Below are positions 8,531 through 17,194 of a DNA stretch of 64,000 nucleotides, piece by piece. How positions within the stretch are numbered: position 1 is the stretch's first letter; every line of letters begins with the position of its first letter. The translations under genes and the position numbers were made by a program. Source of the DNA: Algoriphagus halophilus (GTDB taxonomy: Bacteria > Bacteroidota > Bacteroidia > Cytophagales > Cyclobacteriaceae); assembly GCF_900129785.1 (NCBI RefSeq), contig NZ_FSRC01000001.1, forward strand, positions 744,001-808,000, read 5' to 3'. The notes under the pieces are model-generated. The model ran no database searches, was not told the origin of the DNA, and was given only the letters and a program-made list of their open reading frames with translations.

Positions 8531-10071
8531 AATTGATTCAAAAAATAGGCATACTATTGTTTTTGGTGGGAATAGGACTCTTTACCGTCATTCCATTTAT
8601 GGGGAGTTACAGACTGACTGAAACCCAAGTAATAGAACACACAAAAGATATTCACCAAGAAAAGATGGTGGAAATTCTTGCTCCGATATATGGAGAGGAA
8701 TTCAGTTCTAACTTCTCATTTATAGAGAGTTTCAATGAATATTTCAATCAATATAATGACCAATTAAAATCCCAGTCCTTGTGGGATGAGGTCATTTGGG
8801 ATGACTATAGTTTTCCTTTGGCGAAAGCTGCTTTGAGTAGTCCTGTTAAGGATAATCCAATGCTCTTCTTACTGCTTTCGGTAGGATTAGCAGTCTTAGG
8901 GGGACTGATGTACAACCTTCCTAGCTATCAAGGCGAATCCGAGGGGGTTAAGAATAATGGAATATTTCATTCTGCCATGAAAAATAGAGGCTGGATGGGG
9001 ATGATAACCGGTGCCTATTTAATTCTCTTTTACATCATTTTGTATTGGTATCCAGCCTATCTGGTCAATTTGGTGGCCATGGTGGATCCCTTGAGTCAGA
9101 TGTTAAGTGGTAATCCGGCCAGTCAATGGTTCCTCTACGGATTTATATACACCCTTGCAATCCTGGTGATGGGAATCAGGATGTTTCGAAAATATAGAGG
9201 GAATAAATACCAACAGCTCCGAACTGCCTCGGTCATGTTTTTTCAAACAGCCTTTGCTTTTTTGATACCTGAAATTCTGGTGTTATTTAATCAACCTTAT
9301 TTTGATTTTAAAAACATCTGGCCTCTGGATTATGATTTCTTTTATGACTACCAAATAGATGCCTTTCTTAGTGGAGGCGGTGTTGGTATGTTTATGCTGA
9401 TTTGGGGGATTTTGTTGATAATTATAGGGGTGCCTGTTTTTACCTATTTCTTTGGAAAAAGATGGTATTGTTCCTGGGTTTGCGGTTGTGGTGGTTTGGC
9501 TGAAACCTTAGGTGACCCGTATAGGCAGTTATCTGACAAGCGTTTAAAAGCCTGGAAATATGAACGGGTAATTATCCATAGTGTATTGGTTTTGGTAGTA
9601 GTCATGACAGTTTTGACTATTGCTAATTACTTTTCAGGATTTTCTCTTTTGGGAAATGTAACGAACCAGTTACATTCGTTTTATGGTTTTGCCATAGGAT
9701 CAGCATTTGCAGGAGTTGTTGGTACCGGATTTTACCCTTTTATGGGCAATAGAGTGTGGTGCCGATTTGGTTGTCCTCTCGCCGCTTATTTGGGAATCGT
9801 TCAACGATTCAAGTCCAGGTTTAGAATTACCACCAATGGAGGACAGTGTATTTCTTGCGGAAATTGCTCTACCTATTGCGAAATGGGGATAGATGTAAGA
9901 TGGTATGCACAAAGAGGTCAAAACATTGTCCGGTCTAGCTGTGTTGGTTGCGGAGTTTGTTCTTCAGTTTGCCCAAGAGGGGTGTTAAAACTGGAAAACG
10001 ATTCGGAAGAAGGCAGAATCAATGAATTGCCCATTATTATTGGAAATGATTCCATAAAGTTGAACGCCTAA
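8527..10071 (+). CDS. NapH/CcoG-like polytopic 4Fe-4S membrane protein
   Basis: A 514-residue membrane Fe-S protein. After TM1 (about 7-27) comes a soluble stretch of roughly 80 residues, then several membrane segments. Two NapH-type CxxxC motifs are visible: CSWVCGCGG near 315 and CRFGCPLAA near 411. The C-terminal ferredoxin region has two 4Fe-4S motifs, CISCGNCSTYC near 440 and CVGCGVCSSVC near 471. Such proteins move electrons across or along the membrane in the NapH, NosR and CcoG families. The extracytoplasmic N-terminal insert distinguishes it from plain NapH, and I recognise no FMN domain as in NosR. It is coupled to the FAD oxidoreductase by a 4-base overlap and abuts the glycosyltransferase start directly. 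Confidence 0.88.
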   Translation: MKLIQKIGILLFLVGIGLFTVIPFMGSYRLTETQVIEHTKDIHQEKMVEILAPIYGEEFSSNFSFIESFNEYFNQYNDQLKSQSLWDEVIWDDYSFPLAKAALSSPVKDNPMLFLLLSVGLAVLGGLMYNLPSYQGESEGVKNNGIFHSAMKNRGWMGMITGAYLILFYIILYWYPAYLVNLVAMVDPLSQMLSGNPASQWFLYGFIYTLAILVMGIRMFRKYRGNKYQQLRTASVMFFQTAFAFLIPEILVLFNQPYFDFKNIWPLDYDFFYDYQIDAFLSGGGVGMFMLIWGILLIIIGVPVFTYFFGKRWYCSWVCGCGGLAETLGDPYRQLSDKRLKAWKYERVIIHSVLVLVVVMTVLTIANYFSGFSLLGNVTNQLHSFYGFAIGSAFAGVVGTGFYPFMGNRVWCRFGCPLAAYLGIVQRFKSRFRITTNGGQCISCGNCSTYCEMGIDVRWYAQRGQNIVRSSCVGCGVCSSVCPRGVLKLENDSEEGRINELPIIIGNDSIKLNA

Positions 10072-11544
10072 ATGATCTTTCTTTACCTATTGATAGGAAC
10101 ATACATCCTGGGGATGCTATTTATATTTGTATATAGTCTTGCCCAGGGCAACCTTCTTTGGAATTTTTGGAAGGCTCGGAAAAAGTTGGCCAGCATCCCG
10201 GTAAAGGAAATGGAAAACTGGCCGAAAGTAACCGTTCAGCTTCCTGTTTTCAATGAACTTTATGTGGTAGAGCGCCTGATTGAGGCTGCTTCCAAATTGA
10301 ATTACCCAAACGAGTTGTTGGAAATCCAAGTTTTAGACGACAGCACCGATGAAACAGCGGACTTGTTGAAAAAGAAGATAGCTCAATATCCCGAAATAAA
10401 TTTCCAATACATTCACCGAACCAATAGGGCAGGTTTTAAAGCAGGTGCTTTGAAAGATGGACTGGACAAGGCAAGTGGTGAATTTATCGCCATTTTTGAT
10501 GCGGATTTTGTTCCCGATCCCGATTTTTTGCGCAAGACTTTGCCATTTTTCAGTTCAGAAAAGATAGGGATGGTCCAGACAAGGTGGACCCATTTGAACA
10601 GAAATTATTCTTTGTTGACACGCTTACAGGCATTTGCCTTGGATGCACATTTTCTCATCGAACAAATGGGAAGAAACAATCAGCAAGCGTTCATCAACTT
10701 TAACGGAACCGGTGGAATTTGGAGGAAGAGCTGTATTCTTGATGCTGGAAACTGGCATGATGATACCCTGACAGAAGATCTTGATCTTAGTTATCGGGCT
10801 CAGCGAAAAGGATGGGAGTTTGTGTACCGACCGGAAATTGAATCCCCGGCGGAGCTTCCGCCTATTATGTCTGCTGTGAAATCCCAGCAGTTTAGATGGA
10901 CCAAAGGAGGGGCAGAATGTGCGGTCAAACATATCCATGGAGTGATGGCACAGGCGCTTCCTTTTCGGGTGAAATTTCATGCGTTCGCTCATCTTTTCAA
11001 CAGTAGCATTTTCATTGCGATCTTACTGGTGAGTTTTAGTAGCATTGGCGTTTGGTGGGCAGGGGTGACCGGATTGATTCCTGAAAAACTATTCAAGTTA
11101 GCAGGAGTATTTATGATTGGTTTCGTAATTATCGCAGGAGTGTATTTGGTCTCTTATTTCTATGCCAGAAGGTCTTTTATCAAAAGCTTAGGACAAGTGT
11201 TTTGGCAACTTCCGTTATTCCTTTCTGTTTCTATGGGCTTGGCACTTCACAATGCCCAGGCAGTCTGGGAAGGGCTTTCAGGAAAAAAATCCCCCTTTAT
11301 CCGAACTCCAAAATTTAATTTGGAAGGAGGAAAACAAGGCCTGCAATCAAATAATTATATTAATTTCAAGATTCCGATTACCACTTACTTCGAGGGGTTG
11401 TTCGCCCTGATCTTTTGGGGAATGGTTTTCCTTCATATGCAATGGAGAACTTACGAAATGCTCCCTTTCCATCTCATGTTAGCTCTGGGATATAGTTTGG
11501 TTTTTATTACCTCATTCAAAGCTTATAGTCTTGGTAAATCCTAA
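10072..11544 (+). CDS. family 2 glycosyltransferase, cellulose-synthase-like, membrane-bound
   Basis: A 490-residue processive-type GT2. It has one N-terminal membrane segment, then a GT-A domain with VTVQLPVFNE near 52, the DDS nucleotide site, DADFVPDPD (DxD) near 142, the acceptor/catalytic EDLDLS near 234 and QQFRW (QxxRW) near 272. Four or so C-terminal membrane helices follow. QxxRW is typical of cellulose synthase, hyaluronan synthase and related beta-glycosyltransferases. No BcsB or PilZ partner is present, so cellulose synthesis is unlikely. A glycolipid or short-polymer product is more plausible. The ATG directly follows the stop of the Fe-S protein and the next gene overlaps its 3' end, so it belongs to the same operon. 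Confidence 0.88.
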   Translation: MIFLYLLIGTYILGMLFIFVYSLAQGNLLWNFWKARKKLASIPVKEMENWPKVTVQLPVFNELYVVERLIEAASKLNYPNELLEIQVLDDSTDETADLLKKKIAQYPEINFQYIHRTNRAGFKAGALKDGLDKASGEFIAIFDADFVPDPDFLRKTLPFFSSEKIGMVQTRWTHLNRNYSLLTRLQAFALDAHFLIEQMGRNNQQAFINFNGTGGIWRKSCILDAGNWHDDTLTEDLDLSYRAQRKGWEFVYRPEIESPAELPPIMSAVKSQQFRWTKGGAECAVKHIHGVMAQALPFRVKFHAFAHLFNSSIFIAILLVSFSSIGVWWAGVTGLIPEKLFKLAGVFMIGFVIIAGVYLVSYFYARRSFIKSLGQVFWQLPLFLSVSMGLALHNAQAVWEGLSGKKSPFIRTPKFNLEGGKQGLQSNNYINFKIPITTYFEGLFALIFWGMVFLHMQWRTYEMLPFHLMLALGYSLVFITSFKAYSLGKS

Positions 11545-12241
11545 CGATTTCAATAATCCAGTAATTATTGATGTGATCATTCCTGCATACAATGAGGAAA
11601 AATCGATTCCCTATGTAATCCGTGATATTCCGGATTTTGTCAGGCATGTGGTAGTCGCCAATAATAATTCCACTGATGGGACCAAAGATGCTGCTGAACA
11701 AGAAGGAGCCGTAGTGGTTTTTGAACCTCAAAAAGGATATGGGAAAGCCTGTTTGACTGCAATGGCTTGGATTGAAAAACAAAAGATCCAACCAGACATC
11801 GTGGTGTTTCTGGATGGGGACTACAGCGACTATCCCGGGGAAATGGAGGGGTTGGTAAAGCCAATCATTGAGAATGAAGCGGATATGGTGATTGGTTCCA
11901 GGGCGAAAGGTCAAAAGGAAGCAGGATCTATGACGTTTCCCCAGGTTTTTGGAAATTGGCTGGCCACTACGATGATGCGCTATATCCATAAAGCGAATTA
12001 TTCCGACCTTGGTCCCTTTAGGGCAATTGCCTGGAAGAAGTTATTGAGCTTGAATATGGAAGACCAAAACTTCGGTTGGACCATAGAGATGCAAATCAAA
12101 GCGCATAAAAAAGGGCTTAGGTATACTGAAAGGCCCGTGAATTATAGAAAGAGGATAGGTGTTTCCAAAGTGAGTGGAACTGTAAAAGGCGTGATCGGTG
12201 CAGGGTACAAAATAATTTGGACGATTTTTAAATATTGGTAA
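11531..12241 (+). CDS. family 2 glycosyltransferase, polyprenyl-phosphate-hexose synthase (DPM1)-like
   Basis: A 236-residue GT2 without membrane helices, resembling dolichol-phosphate mannose synthase and UDP/GDP-sugar:polyprenyl-phosphate transferases. It shows DVIIPAYNEEKSI at the start, NNNSTDGT, VFLDGDYSDYP (DxD) near 95, IGSRAKG, and LGPFRAI. No in-frame ATG precedes the first beta strand. The likeliest start is the TTG at 11531, which overlaps the upstream gene by 14 bases and implies translational coupling. In this operon it could supply a lipid-linked sugar to the GT-C-like membrane enzyme two genes downstream. That partnership is inferred from family roles and gene order. Confidence 0.87.
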   Translation: MVNPNDFNNPVIIDVIIPAYNEEKSIPYVIRDIPDFVRHVVVANNNSTDGTKDAAEQEGAVVVFEPQKGYGKACLTAMAWIEKQKIQPDIVVFLDGDYSDYPGEMEGLVKPIIENEADMVIGSRAKGQKEAGSMTFPQVFGNWLATTMMRYIHKANYSDLGPFRAIAWKKLLSLNMEDQNFGWTIEMQIKAHKKGLRYTERPVNYRKRIGVSKVSGTVKGVIGAGYKIIWTIFKYW

Positions 12242-12252
12242 ATTGATTTAAA

Positions 12253-13128
12253 ATGAGACAATTAGCAATCTTCTTTTCTTTCATCATGCTTTTCGGCTGT
12301 GGTGTCAACCCTCGATCAGGTATCGACGAAAATCAGTTTTCCAACTACTGGTACCAAGGGAAGGCCGAAATAAATGTCTTTGATTTGGAACAATACCGCT
12401 ATGGAGAAAAGCGTGAAGGGGAAGCAGTGATGATTTTCGTGACCGAAGACTTTTCAAGGAGAAAACAAGTGAAACTGGATAACCCTGAAGATGCAGGGGC
12501 AGATGCCCGAAAAGTTCTGAAAATGAATATGACAAGGGAATTTGTGACTGGGATTTATCCCTATCATACCATGCTTTCAGCTTTTACTCCGGTATATGAT
12601 GAAGAAAATGCCTTTAAAATTACTGCATCTGTCACCGAATGGTGTGGACAGTCTTTTACCCAATTAAACTGGAAAAATGGATCCTATAAAGCACGGCTGT
12701 TCTCCTATTTTGAATCGGAGGGAGACCAAGAATTGAGCTTGGATGGTGCTGCAGAAGATGAACTATTTAATACCATTAGACTTAACCCGTCTATTGTTCC
12801 TGAGGGGGATGTTCGTTTGATCCCTTCATTAATTTTCCAAAGATTTTCTCATGTTCCTTTAAAAGTAGAAAGAGCATCCATTTCAAAAAGAGATGTCTCA
12901 GGAAACCAAGCAGAAATCACAGTAGAATATAAATCCATCAATAGGAAGGTTAGCGTCCGTTATCAGAAATTCTTCCCCTTCGAGATTTTGTCTTGGGAAG
13001 AAATCCAAACCAAAGAAAATGGAGAAGTGGAGCGAACCATAGGAACTAGAAAAAGCATGGAAATGCTTGATTATTGGAATAGAAACGGATCAGAAGATGA
13101 AGAGCTGAGAAGGGCTCTTGGGCTTTGA
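12253..13128 (+). CDS. lipoprotein of unknown function
   Basis: I do not recognise a domain. The 291-residue product begins with a clear lipoprotein signal (MRQLAIFFSFIMLFGC, Cys16). The body is rich in charged residues, has an NYWYQGKAEINVFDLEQYRYGEKREGEA-like opening (cited in part) and no further membrane span. It is 11 bases after one glycosyltransferase and overlaps the next by 4 bases, so it is firmly embedded in the glycosyltransferase operon. It may be an envelope partner of those enzymes, though the sequence itself gives no mechanism. Confidence 0.78.
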   Translation: MRQLAIFFSFIMLFGCGVNPRSGIDENQFSNYWYQGKAEINVFDLEQYRYGEKREGEAVMIFVTEDFSRRKQVKLDNPEDAGADARKVLKMNMTREFVTGIYPYHTMLSAFTPVYDEENAFKITASVTEWCGQSFTQLNWKNGSYKARLFSYFESEGDQELSLDGAAEDELFNTIRLNPSIVPEGDVRLIPSLIFQRFSHVPLKVERASISKRDVSGNQAEITVEYKSINRKVSVRYQKFFPFEILSWEEIQTKENGEVERTIGTRKSMEMLDYWNRNGSEDEELRRALGL

Positions 13129-14447
13129 AAGAAAATCTGAAACGAGGTTGGCAATTCTTACTATGGCTAATTTTGGCTATTGGAATTTATTTTTTGAGTC
13201 AAATTCCTCGTGAATCCTTTGGGTTGGTCTTCCTGATTTATTCCTGTTGCTTTGCAGCCCTACTTTTAATTTATAGAAGTTCTAATGGTAGAATCAATTG
13301 GCTGGGAGTTTTTGTTGCCGGCCTGTTTTTAAGGCTTCTGATGTTCAATTCTACACCTCAATGGTCAGAGGATTATGCCCGCTTTTTATGGGATGGAGAG
13401 CTAGTCAGAATACATCAGAACCCATATCTGGAAATGCCCTCAGATTGGATGGAAACGCATGCGCAAGATTCAACCGATTATTTGGAAAGTCTTTACGGGT
13501 TGATGAATTCTCCAAATTATTATTCTGTGTATCCTCCGACGAACCAACTGCTGTTTGTTGTAGCTTCCTATCTATCTAAGCAAAATGTTCTGAATGGAAT
13601 TAATTGGTTGAGGATACTTTTGATCCTTTCTGAAGTTGGGGTGTTTATTTTATTGTGGAAATTATTGAGAGGGAATTCTAAATTGATTCTGTATTGGTTC
13701 AACCCTTTTGTAATTCTTGAGCTAAGTGGTAACCTCCATTTTGAAGGATTGGTCTTATTGGCCTTGCTTCTTTCGCTTTGGGCTTATAAAAAGCAGCAAT
13801 TTTTGGCTTCTGGATCATTTTGGTCTTTAGCCGTCGGTCTGAAAATCCTGCCTTTGATGTTGCTTCCTTCCTTTCTGGGAACAAAGCAAATCAGAAAATC
13901 TTTGGGTTTTTGGATTGGAGGAATCATTGTTTTTGGGATTTGTTTTTTGCCCTTGGTACTAAATAATTCCTGGATTAGTCTTCTGACCAGCTTAGAGTTG
14001 TATCAAGGTAAATTTGAATTCAATGCCTCTGTGTATTACCTTCTTCGAGAAGTAGGTTTTTGGATAAAAGGATACAATACCATCGCAACATTGACCAAAA
14101 TTCTAAGTGCAATTACCTTGGTGGGGATTAGTTATATTTCTTGGAAGAAAAAAGCGGAGTCAATGGGGCAATTGGCTGAAATCTGGGTGTTGATCTATTT
14201 AATATATTTACTCCTCCAACCTATTATTCACCCTTGGTATATCATTCCAGCTTTTGGGTTGAGCCTTTTGACCAACATGAAATCCATGGTATTCTGGACT
14301 TTTTCAGCCGTACTTTCCTATCATGCGTATAGTCAGGTTGATTTCATAGAAAATCCTTGGGTTTTATTCTTGGAGTATTTGATTCTTGGTATTGGATTGA
14401 CTTGGGATTTCAAGAAGGAGAACTTTAATTTAAAACCTATCCATTGA
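13125..14447 (+). CDS. polytopic GT-C-like (mannosyltransferase-type) membrane glycosyltransferase
   Basis: A 440-residue protein with roughly ten membrane helices. After the first two helices it has the loop PQWSEDYARFLWDGELVRIHQNPY, cited here by its key residues: Glu-Asp near 84-85 is the acidic pair typical of the first periplasmic loop of GT-C enzymes, which use polyprenyl-phosphate sugars. YPPTNQLLF and the later HPWYIIP segment also fit this superfamily. The start is TTG at 13125, overlapping the previous stop (TTGA), again suggesting translational coupling. The likely donor is a lipid-linked hexose made by the DPM1-like enzyme at 11531. The acceptor is unknown. Confidence 0.78.
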   Translation: MKENLKRGWQFLLWLILAIGIYFLSQIPRESFGLVFLIYSCCFAALLLIYRSSNGRINWLGVFVAGLFLRLLMFNSTPQWSEDYARFLWDGELVRIHQNPYLEMPSDWMETHAQDSTDYLESLYGLMNSPNYYSVYPPTNQLLFVVASYLSKQNVLNGINWLRILLILSEVGVFILLWKLLRGNSKLILYWFNPFVILELSGNLHFEGLVLLALLLSLWAYKKQQFLASGSFWSLAVGLKILPLMLLPSFLGTKQIRKSLGFWIGGIIVFGICFLPLVLNNSWISLLTSLELYQGKFEFNASVYYLLREVGFWIKGYNTIATLTKILSAITLVGISYISWKKKAESMGQLAEIWVLIYLIYLLLQPIIHPWYIIPAFGLSLLTNMKSMVFWTFSAVLSYHAYSQVDFIENPWVLFLEYLILGIGLTWDFKKENFNLKPIH

Positions 14448-14453
14448 TTCAGC

Positions 14454-15188
14454 ATGAAAAAAATTTGTTACATCATTTTCTGCTCTCTTTTTTTGCTTGG
14501 CTCATGTACTAAGAGCCCAGAGCAAAAAGCGATATCAATTTTAGAAAAGGCAATAGAGGCACATGGTGGGCAAGAAGCTTGGGAGCAACTGGAAACATTG
14601 AAATTTAGAAAATGGACCAGATTATTGCTGGAGGATGGATCGATTGAAAGTGAAACAGATCAATTGATTGAACTTCGGATGAAGCCTTATTTGGAGGGAA
14701 CCATTTCTTGGGTTTCTGATAGCATTGAACATATTTCTACTTTTAATGGGTCTACCATGAATTATACCATGGGTGGGAATTCCATTAAAAATCAAGGGTT
14801 TCTTCAATCCAAAAAGAAAGATTTTGATGCGGCTTATTATGTGATTGCACAGCCTTGGAAATTACTCGAAGATGAAGGAGCATCTTTGTATTATGAAGGT
14901 CAAAAAGAATTGGCATCAGGCCAGCTCGCAGAAGTGGTTCGTGTAGACTATGGACCTGAGCAGGATGTTTGGTGGTATTATTTTGATCCGGTAAGCTATC
15001 AAATGCTTGGAAATGAGGTTCAATTAAAGGACCATCGTAGTATGGTGGAAAATGATACCATGGAACAAGCCGGCCCTTTTCTTCTTTATGGAAAAAGAAC
15101 CAGCTATAGAATCAATGAAAAAGGCGAAAAACTCTATGTCCGAGCTGAATACCAATATTCTGATTTTGAAATCACCCTTGAGAAATAA
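14454..15188 (+). CDS. lipoprotein of the DUF6503 type, copy 1
   Basis: A 244-residue lipoprotein (lipobox LFLLGSC, Cys19). After the signal it has the opening ILEKAIEAHGG, a feature shared with the next gene and with Bacteroidota proteins I associate with DUF6503. The remainder is predicted beta-rich, reminiscent of LolA/LppX-like half-barrels that hold lipid. That fold suggestion is inference from sequence pattern. It lies 6 bases after the membrane glycosyltransferase and 28 before its paralog, placing both in the glycosyltransferase operon. Confidence 0.75.
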   Translation: MKKICYIIFCSLFLLGSCTKSPEQKAISILEKAIEAHGGQEAWEQLETLKFRKWTRLLLEDGSIESETDQLIELRMKPYLEGTISWVSDSIEHISTFNGSTMNYTMGGNSIKNQGFLQSKKKDFDAAYYVIAQPWKLLEDEGASLYYEGQKELASGQLAEVVRVDYGPEQDVWWYYFDPVSYQMLGNEVQLKDHRSMVENDTMEQAGPFLLYGKRTSYRINEKGEKLYVRAEYQYSDFEITLEK

Positions 15189-15216
15189 CAAAAGTAACCA
15201 CTCTTTATCCCCAATT

Positions 15217-15963
15217 ATGAAATCTTTCTTTTACCCGCTGATTTTAGTTTCCATTGTTCTGATATCCTCCTGTGATACGAGAACCGAGGCCGAAAAAATA
15301 GTCGATAAATCCATTGAAGCCCATGGTGGAAAGGCGTATCAGTCTTCCATTATTGAGTTTGATTTCAGAGACATTCACTATACCATATATAAGACTCCTG
15401 AATCCTTTGAATACATCAGAGAGTTTTCGCATCCTTCTGGAGAAGTCAAAGACATTTTAAATAATGAGGGATTTGTCAGGACAGTAAATGGGGTAGAATT
15501 AGATACCTTAAATGCGGAGTGGATAGGAAAATATACTCGCTCGGTCAATTCGGTCGCTTATTTTGCATTTCTACCTTATGGTTTAAACGATCGGGCAGCA
15601 ATCAAAACCGATCTTGGCATTACTGAGATTAAAGGTGAAGAATACCATCTGATCAAGGTTACCTTTTCTGAAGATGGGGGTGGAGAGGATTTTGAAGATG
15701 AGTTCCTTTACTGGATAGGTAAAGATGATTATTTGATGGATTATATGGCCTATTATTACCTGACTGATGGAGGTGGAGTGAGAATGAGGTCCGTGATGAA
15801 AGTAAATGAAGTAGGAGGGATTCGATTCCAGGATTATTTAAACCTAAAGCCAGAAAGTGAACAAACTCCGGTAGAGGACATGCAGGAGTTGTACCTAAAT
15901 GGTAAATTGGAAGTGCTTTCTGAAATTATTCTTGAAAATATAGAAGTGAGAAAGTTGGAATAA
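15217..15963 (+). CDS. lipoprotein of the DUF6503 type, copy 2
   Basis: A paralog of the preceding gene, 248 residues from the ATG at 15217. This start gives a signal peptide with lipobox VLISSC. The frame is open further upstream to 15052, but that would overlap the previous gene and bury the signal, so I reject it. The mature protein starts EAEKIVDKSIEAHGG, matching the KAIEAHGG opening of copy 1, and shares its general layout with low overall identity. Tandem duplication followed by divergence is the simplest reading. The following hydrolase gene starts 7 bases after its stop. Confidence 0.77.
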   Translation: MKSFFYPLILVSIVLISSCDTRTEAEKIVDKSIEAHGGKAYQSSIIEFDFRDIHYTIYKTPESFEYIREFSHPSGEVKDILNNEGFVRTVNGVELDTLNAEWIGKYTRSVNSVAYFAFLPYGLNDRAAIKTDLGITEIKGEEYHLIKVTFSEDGGGEDFEDEFLYWIGKDDYLMDYMAYYYLTDGGGVRMRSVMKVNEVGGIRFQDYLNLKPESEQTPVEDMQELYLNGKLEVLSEIILENIEVRKLE

Positions 15964-15970
15964 GCTAGTT

Positions 15971-17194
15971 ATGAACCCAAAAAAACTGACATTTAAGAAT
16001 AGGAAAGGCCTGGATCTGGCAGCTCATTTGTATGAACCGCTAGATCAGGTACCTATTTACTATGCAGTTTTTGCTCATTGTTTTACCTGCTCTCAAAATT
16101 TTTCTGCTGTCAAGCGAATCAGCATTGCCCTTTCTCAACAAGGAATAGCGGTTTTAAGCTTTGATTTTACGGGTTTAGGAAATAGCGAAGGAGCGTTTGA
16201 AGAGAGTAATTTCTCCTCGAATATCACCGACTTAAAAGACGCTGCTGATTTCTTAGAGAATACCTATCAAGCCCCAAAAATGTTGGTAGGCCATTCCCTG
16301 GGTGGAGCAGCGGTGCTGTATGCGAGTTTGGATCTACCAAAAGTTACTGCAGTGGTGACCATCGGTGCACCGGCTTTTCCTGAGCATGTGACCCATCTTT
16401 TTACAGAAAGTCTGGAGCAAATAGAGAAATTAGGTAGTGCGGAGGTAAAGATCGGAGGAAGACCTTTTCGAATTTCGAAAGAATTCGTAGATGATCTAAA
16501 TCAGAAACCTTTAGAAAATCTCCTGAAAAATCTCAAGAAATCACTATTGATTGTCCATTCCCCACAGGATGAAATTGTAGGGATCAATAATGCTTCTGAA
16601 TTATATCATGCTGCAAGGCATCCGAAGAGTTTTGTGTCGCTGGATGGTTCTGATCATATGATCAGCAAAAAAGAAGATAGCCAATATGTAGGTGAACTTA
16701 TTTCAAGTTGGAGCAAACGATATGTCTTGGTTGAGGGGAAAGAAGGTGAAAAATACCTGACAGATGGGAACCAGGTCAAAGTAAGATTATCTGGTCCTGG
16801 ATATACCACAGAAATCAAGACTCCTTATCATCATATGATTGCGGATGAACCGTTGGAAGTTGGTGGGAATAATCTTGGTCCTAATCCCTATGATTTTTTA
16901 ATGGCCTCTTTGGGGAGTTGTACAGCCATGACACTCAAAATGTATGCTACTAGGAAGAAATGGGACTTGAAGGAAGTGACAGTTTTCTTGAATCATGACA
17001 AGGTTCATTTGAATGACAGTAAAAACCCAAATGAAAAGGAATCAAAAGTCAGTCGATTTACCAGAATTATAGAATTGGAGGGAGATTTAGGGGAAGATCA
17101 GCGACAAAGACTCTTAGAAATTTCGCATCGTTGTCCTGTACATCGTACCTTAGAAGAAGATATTGTGATCCAGACACTTATTAAAAAATCATGA
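15971..17194 (+). CDS. alpha/beta hydrolase fused to OsmC-family domain
   Basis: A 407-residue fusion. Residues about 1-260 form an alpha/beta hydrolase with nucleophile elbow GHSLGG near 112, Asp in SPQDEIVG and His in GSDHMISK. Residues about 270-405 form an OsmC/Ohr-like domain with NPYDFLMASLGSCTAMTLKMYA (key Cys in GSC) and the second conserved Cys in HRCPVHRTL, the pair that reduces organic peroxides in this family. This fusion is known from other bacteria and its substrate is unclear. It overlaps the following glycosidase by 4 bases and follows the lipoprotein by 7, so it is part of the same operon. No signal peptide is visible and it should be cytoplasmic. Confidence 0.92.
   Translation: MNPKKLTFKNRKGLDLAAHLYEPLDQVPIYYAVFAHCFTCSQNFSAVKRISIALSQQGIAVLSFDFTGLGNSEGAFEESNFSSNITDLKDAADFLENTYQAPKMLVGHSLGGAAVLYASLDLPKVTAVVTIGAPAFPEHVTHLFTESLEQIEKLGSAEVKIGGRPFRISKEFVDDLNQKPLENLLKNLKKSLLIVHSPQDEIVGINNASELYHAARHPKSFVSLDGSDHMISKKEDSQYVGELISSWSKRYVLVEGKEGEKYLTDGNQVKVRLSGPGYTTEIKTPYHHMIADEPLEVGGNNLGPNPYDFLMASLGSCTAMTLKMYATRKKWDLKEVTVFLNHDKVHLNDSKNPNEKESKVSRFTRIIELEGDLGEDQRQRLLEISHRCPVHRTLEEDIVIQTLIKKS

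Noticed and set aside
10624..10992. Open frame of about 120 codons on the minus strand inside the cellulose-synthase-like gene
   Set aside because: It lies opposite a well-supported glycosyltransferase, shows no domain and has the composition expected of an antisense shadow.
15052..15216. Upstream extension of the second DUF6503-type gene to 15052
   Set aside because: It would overlap the previous gene and bury the lipoprotein signal that begins at the ATG at 15217.
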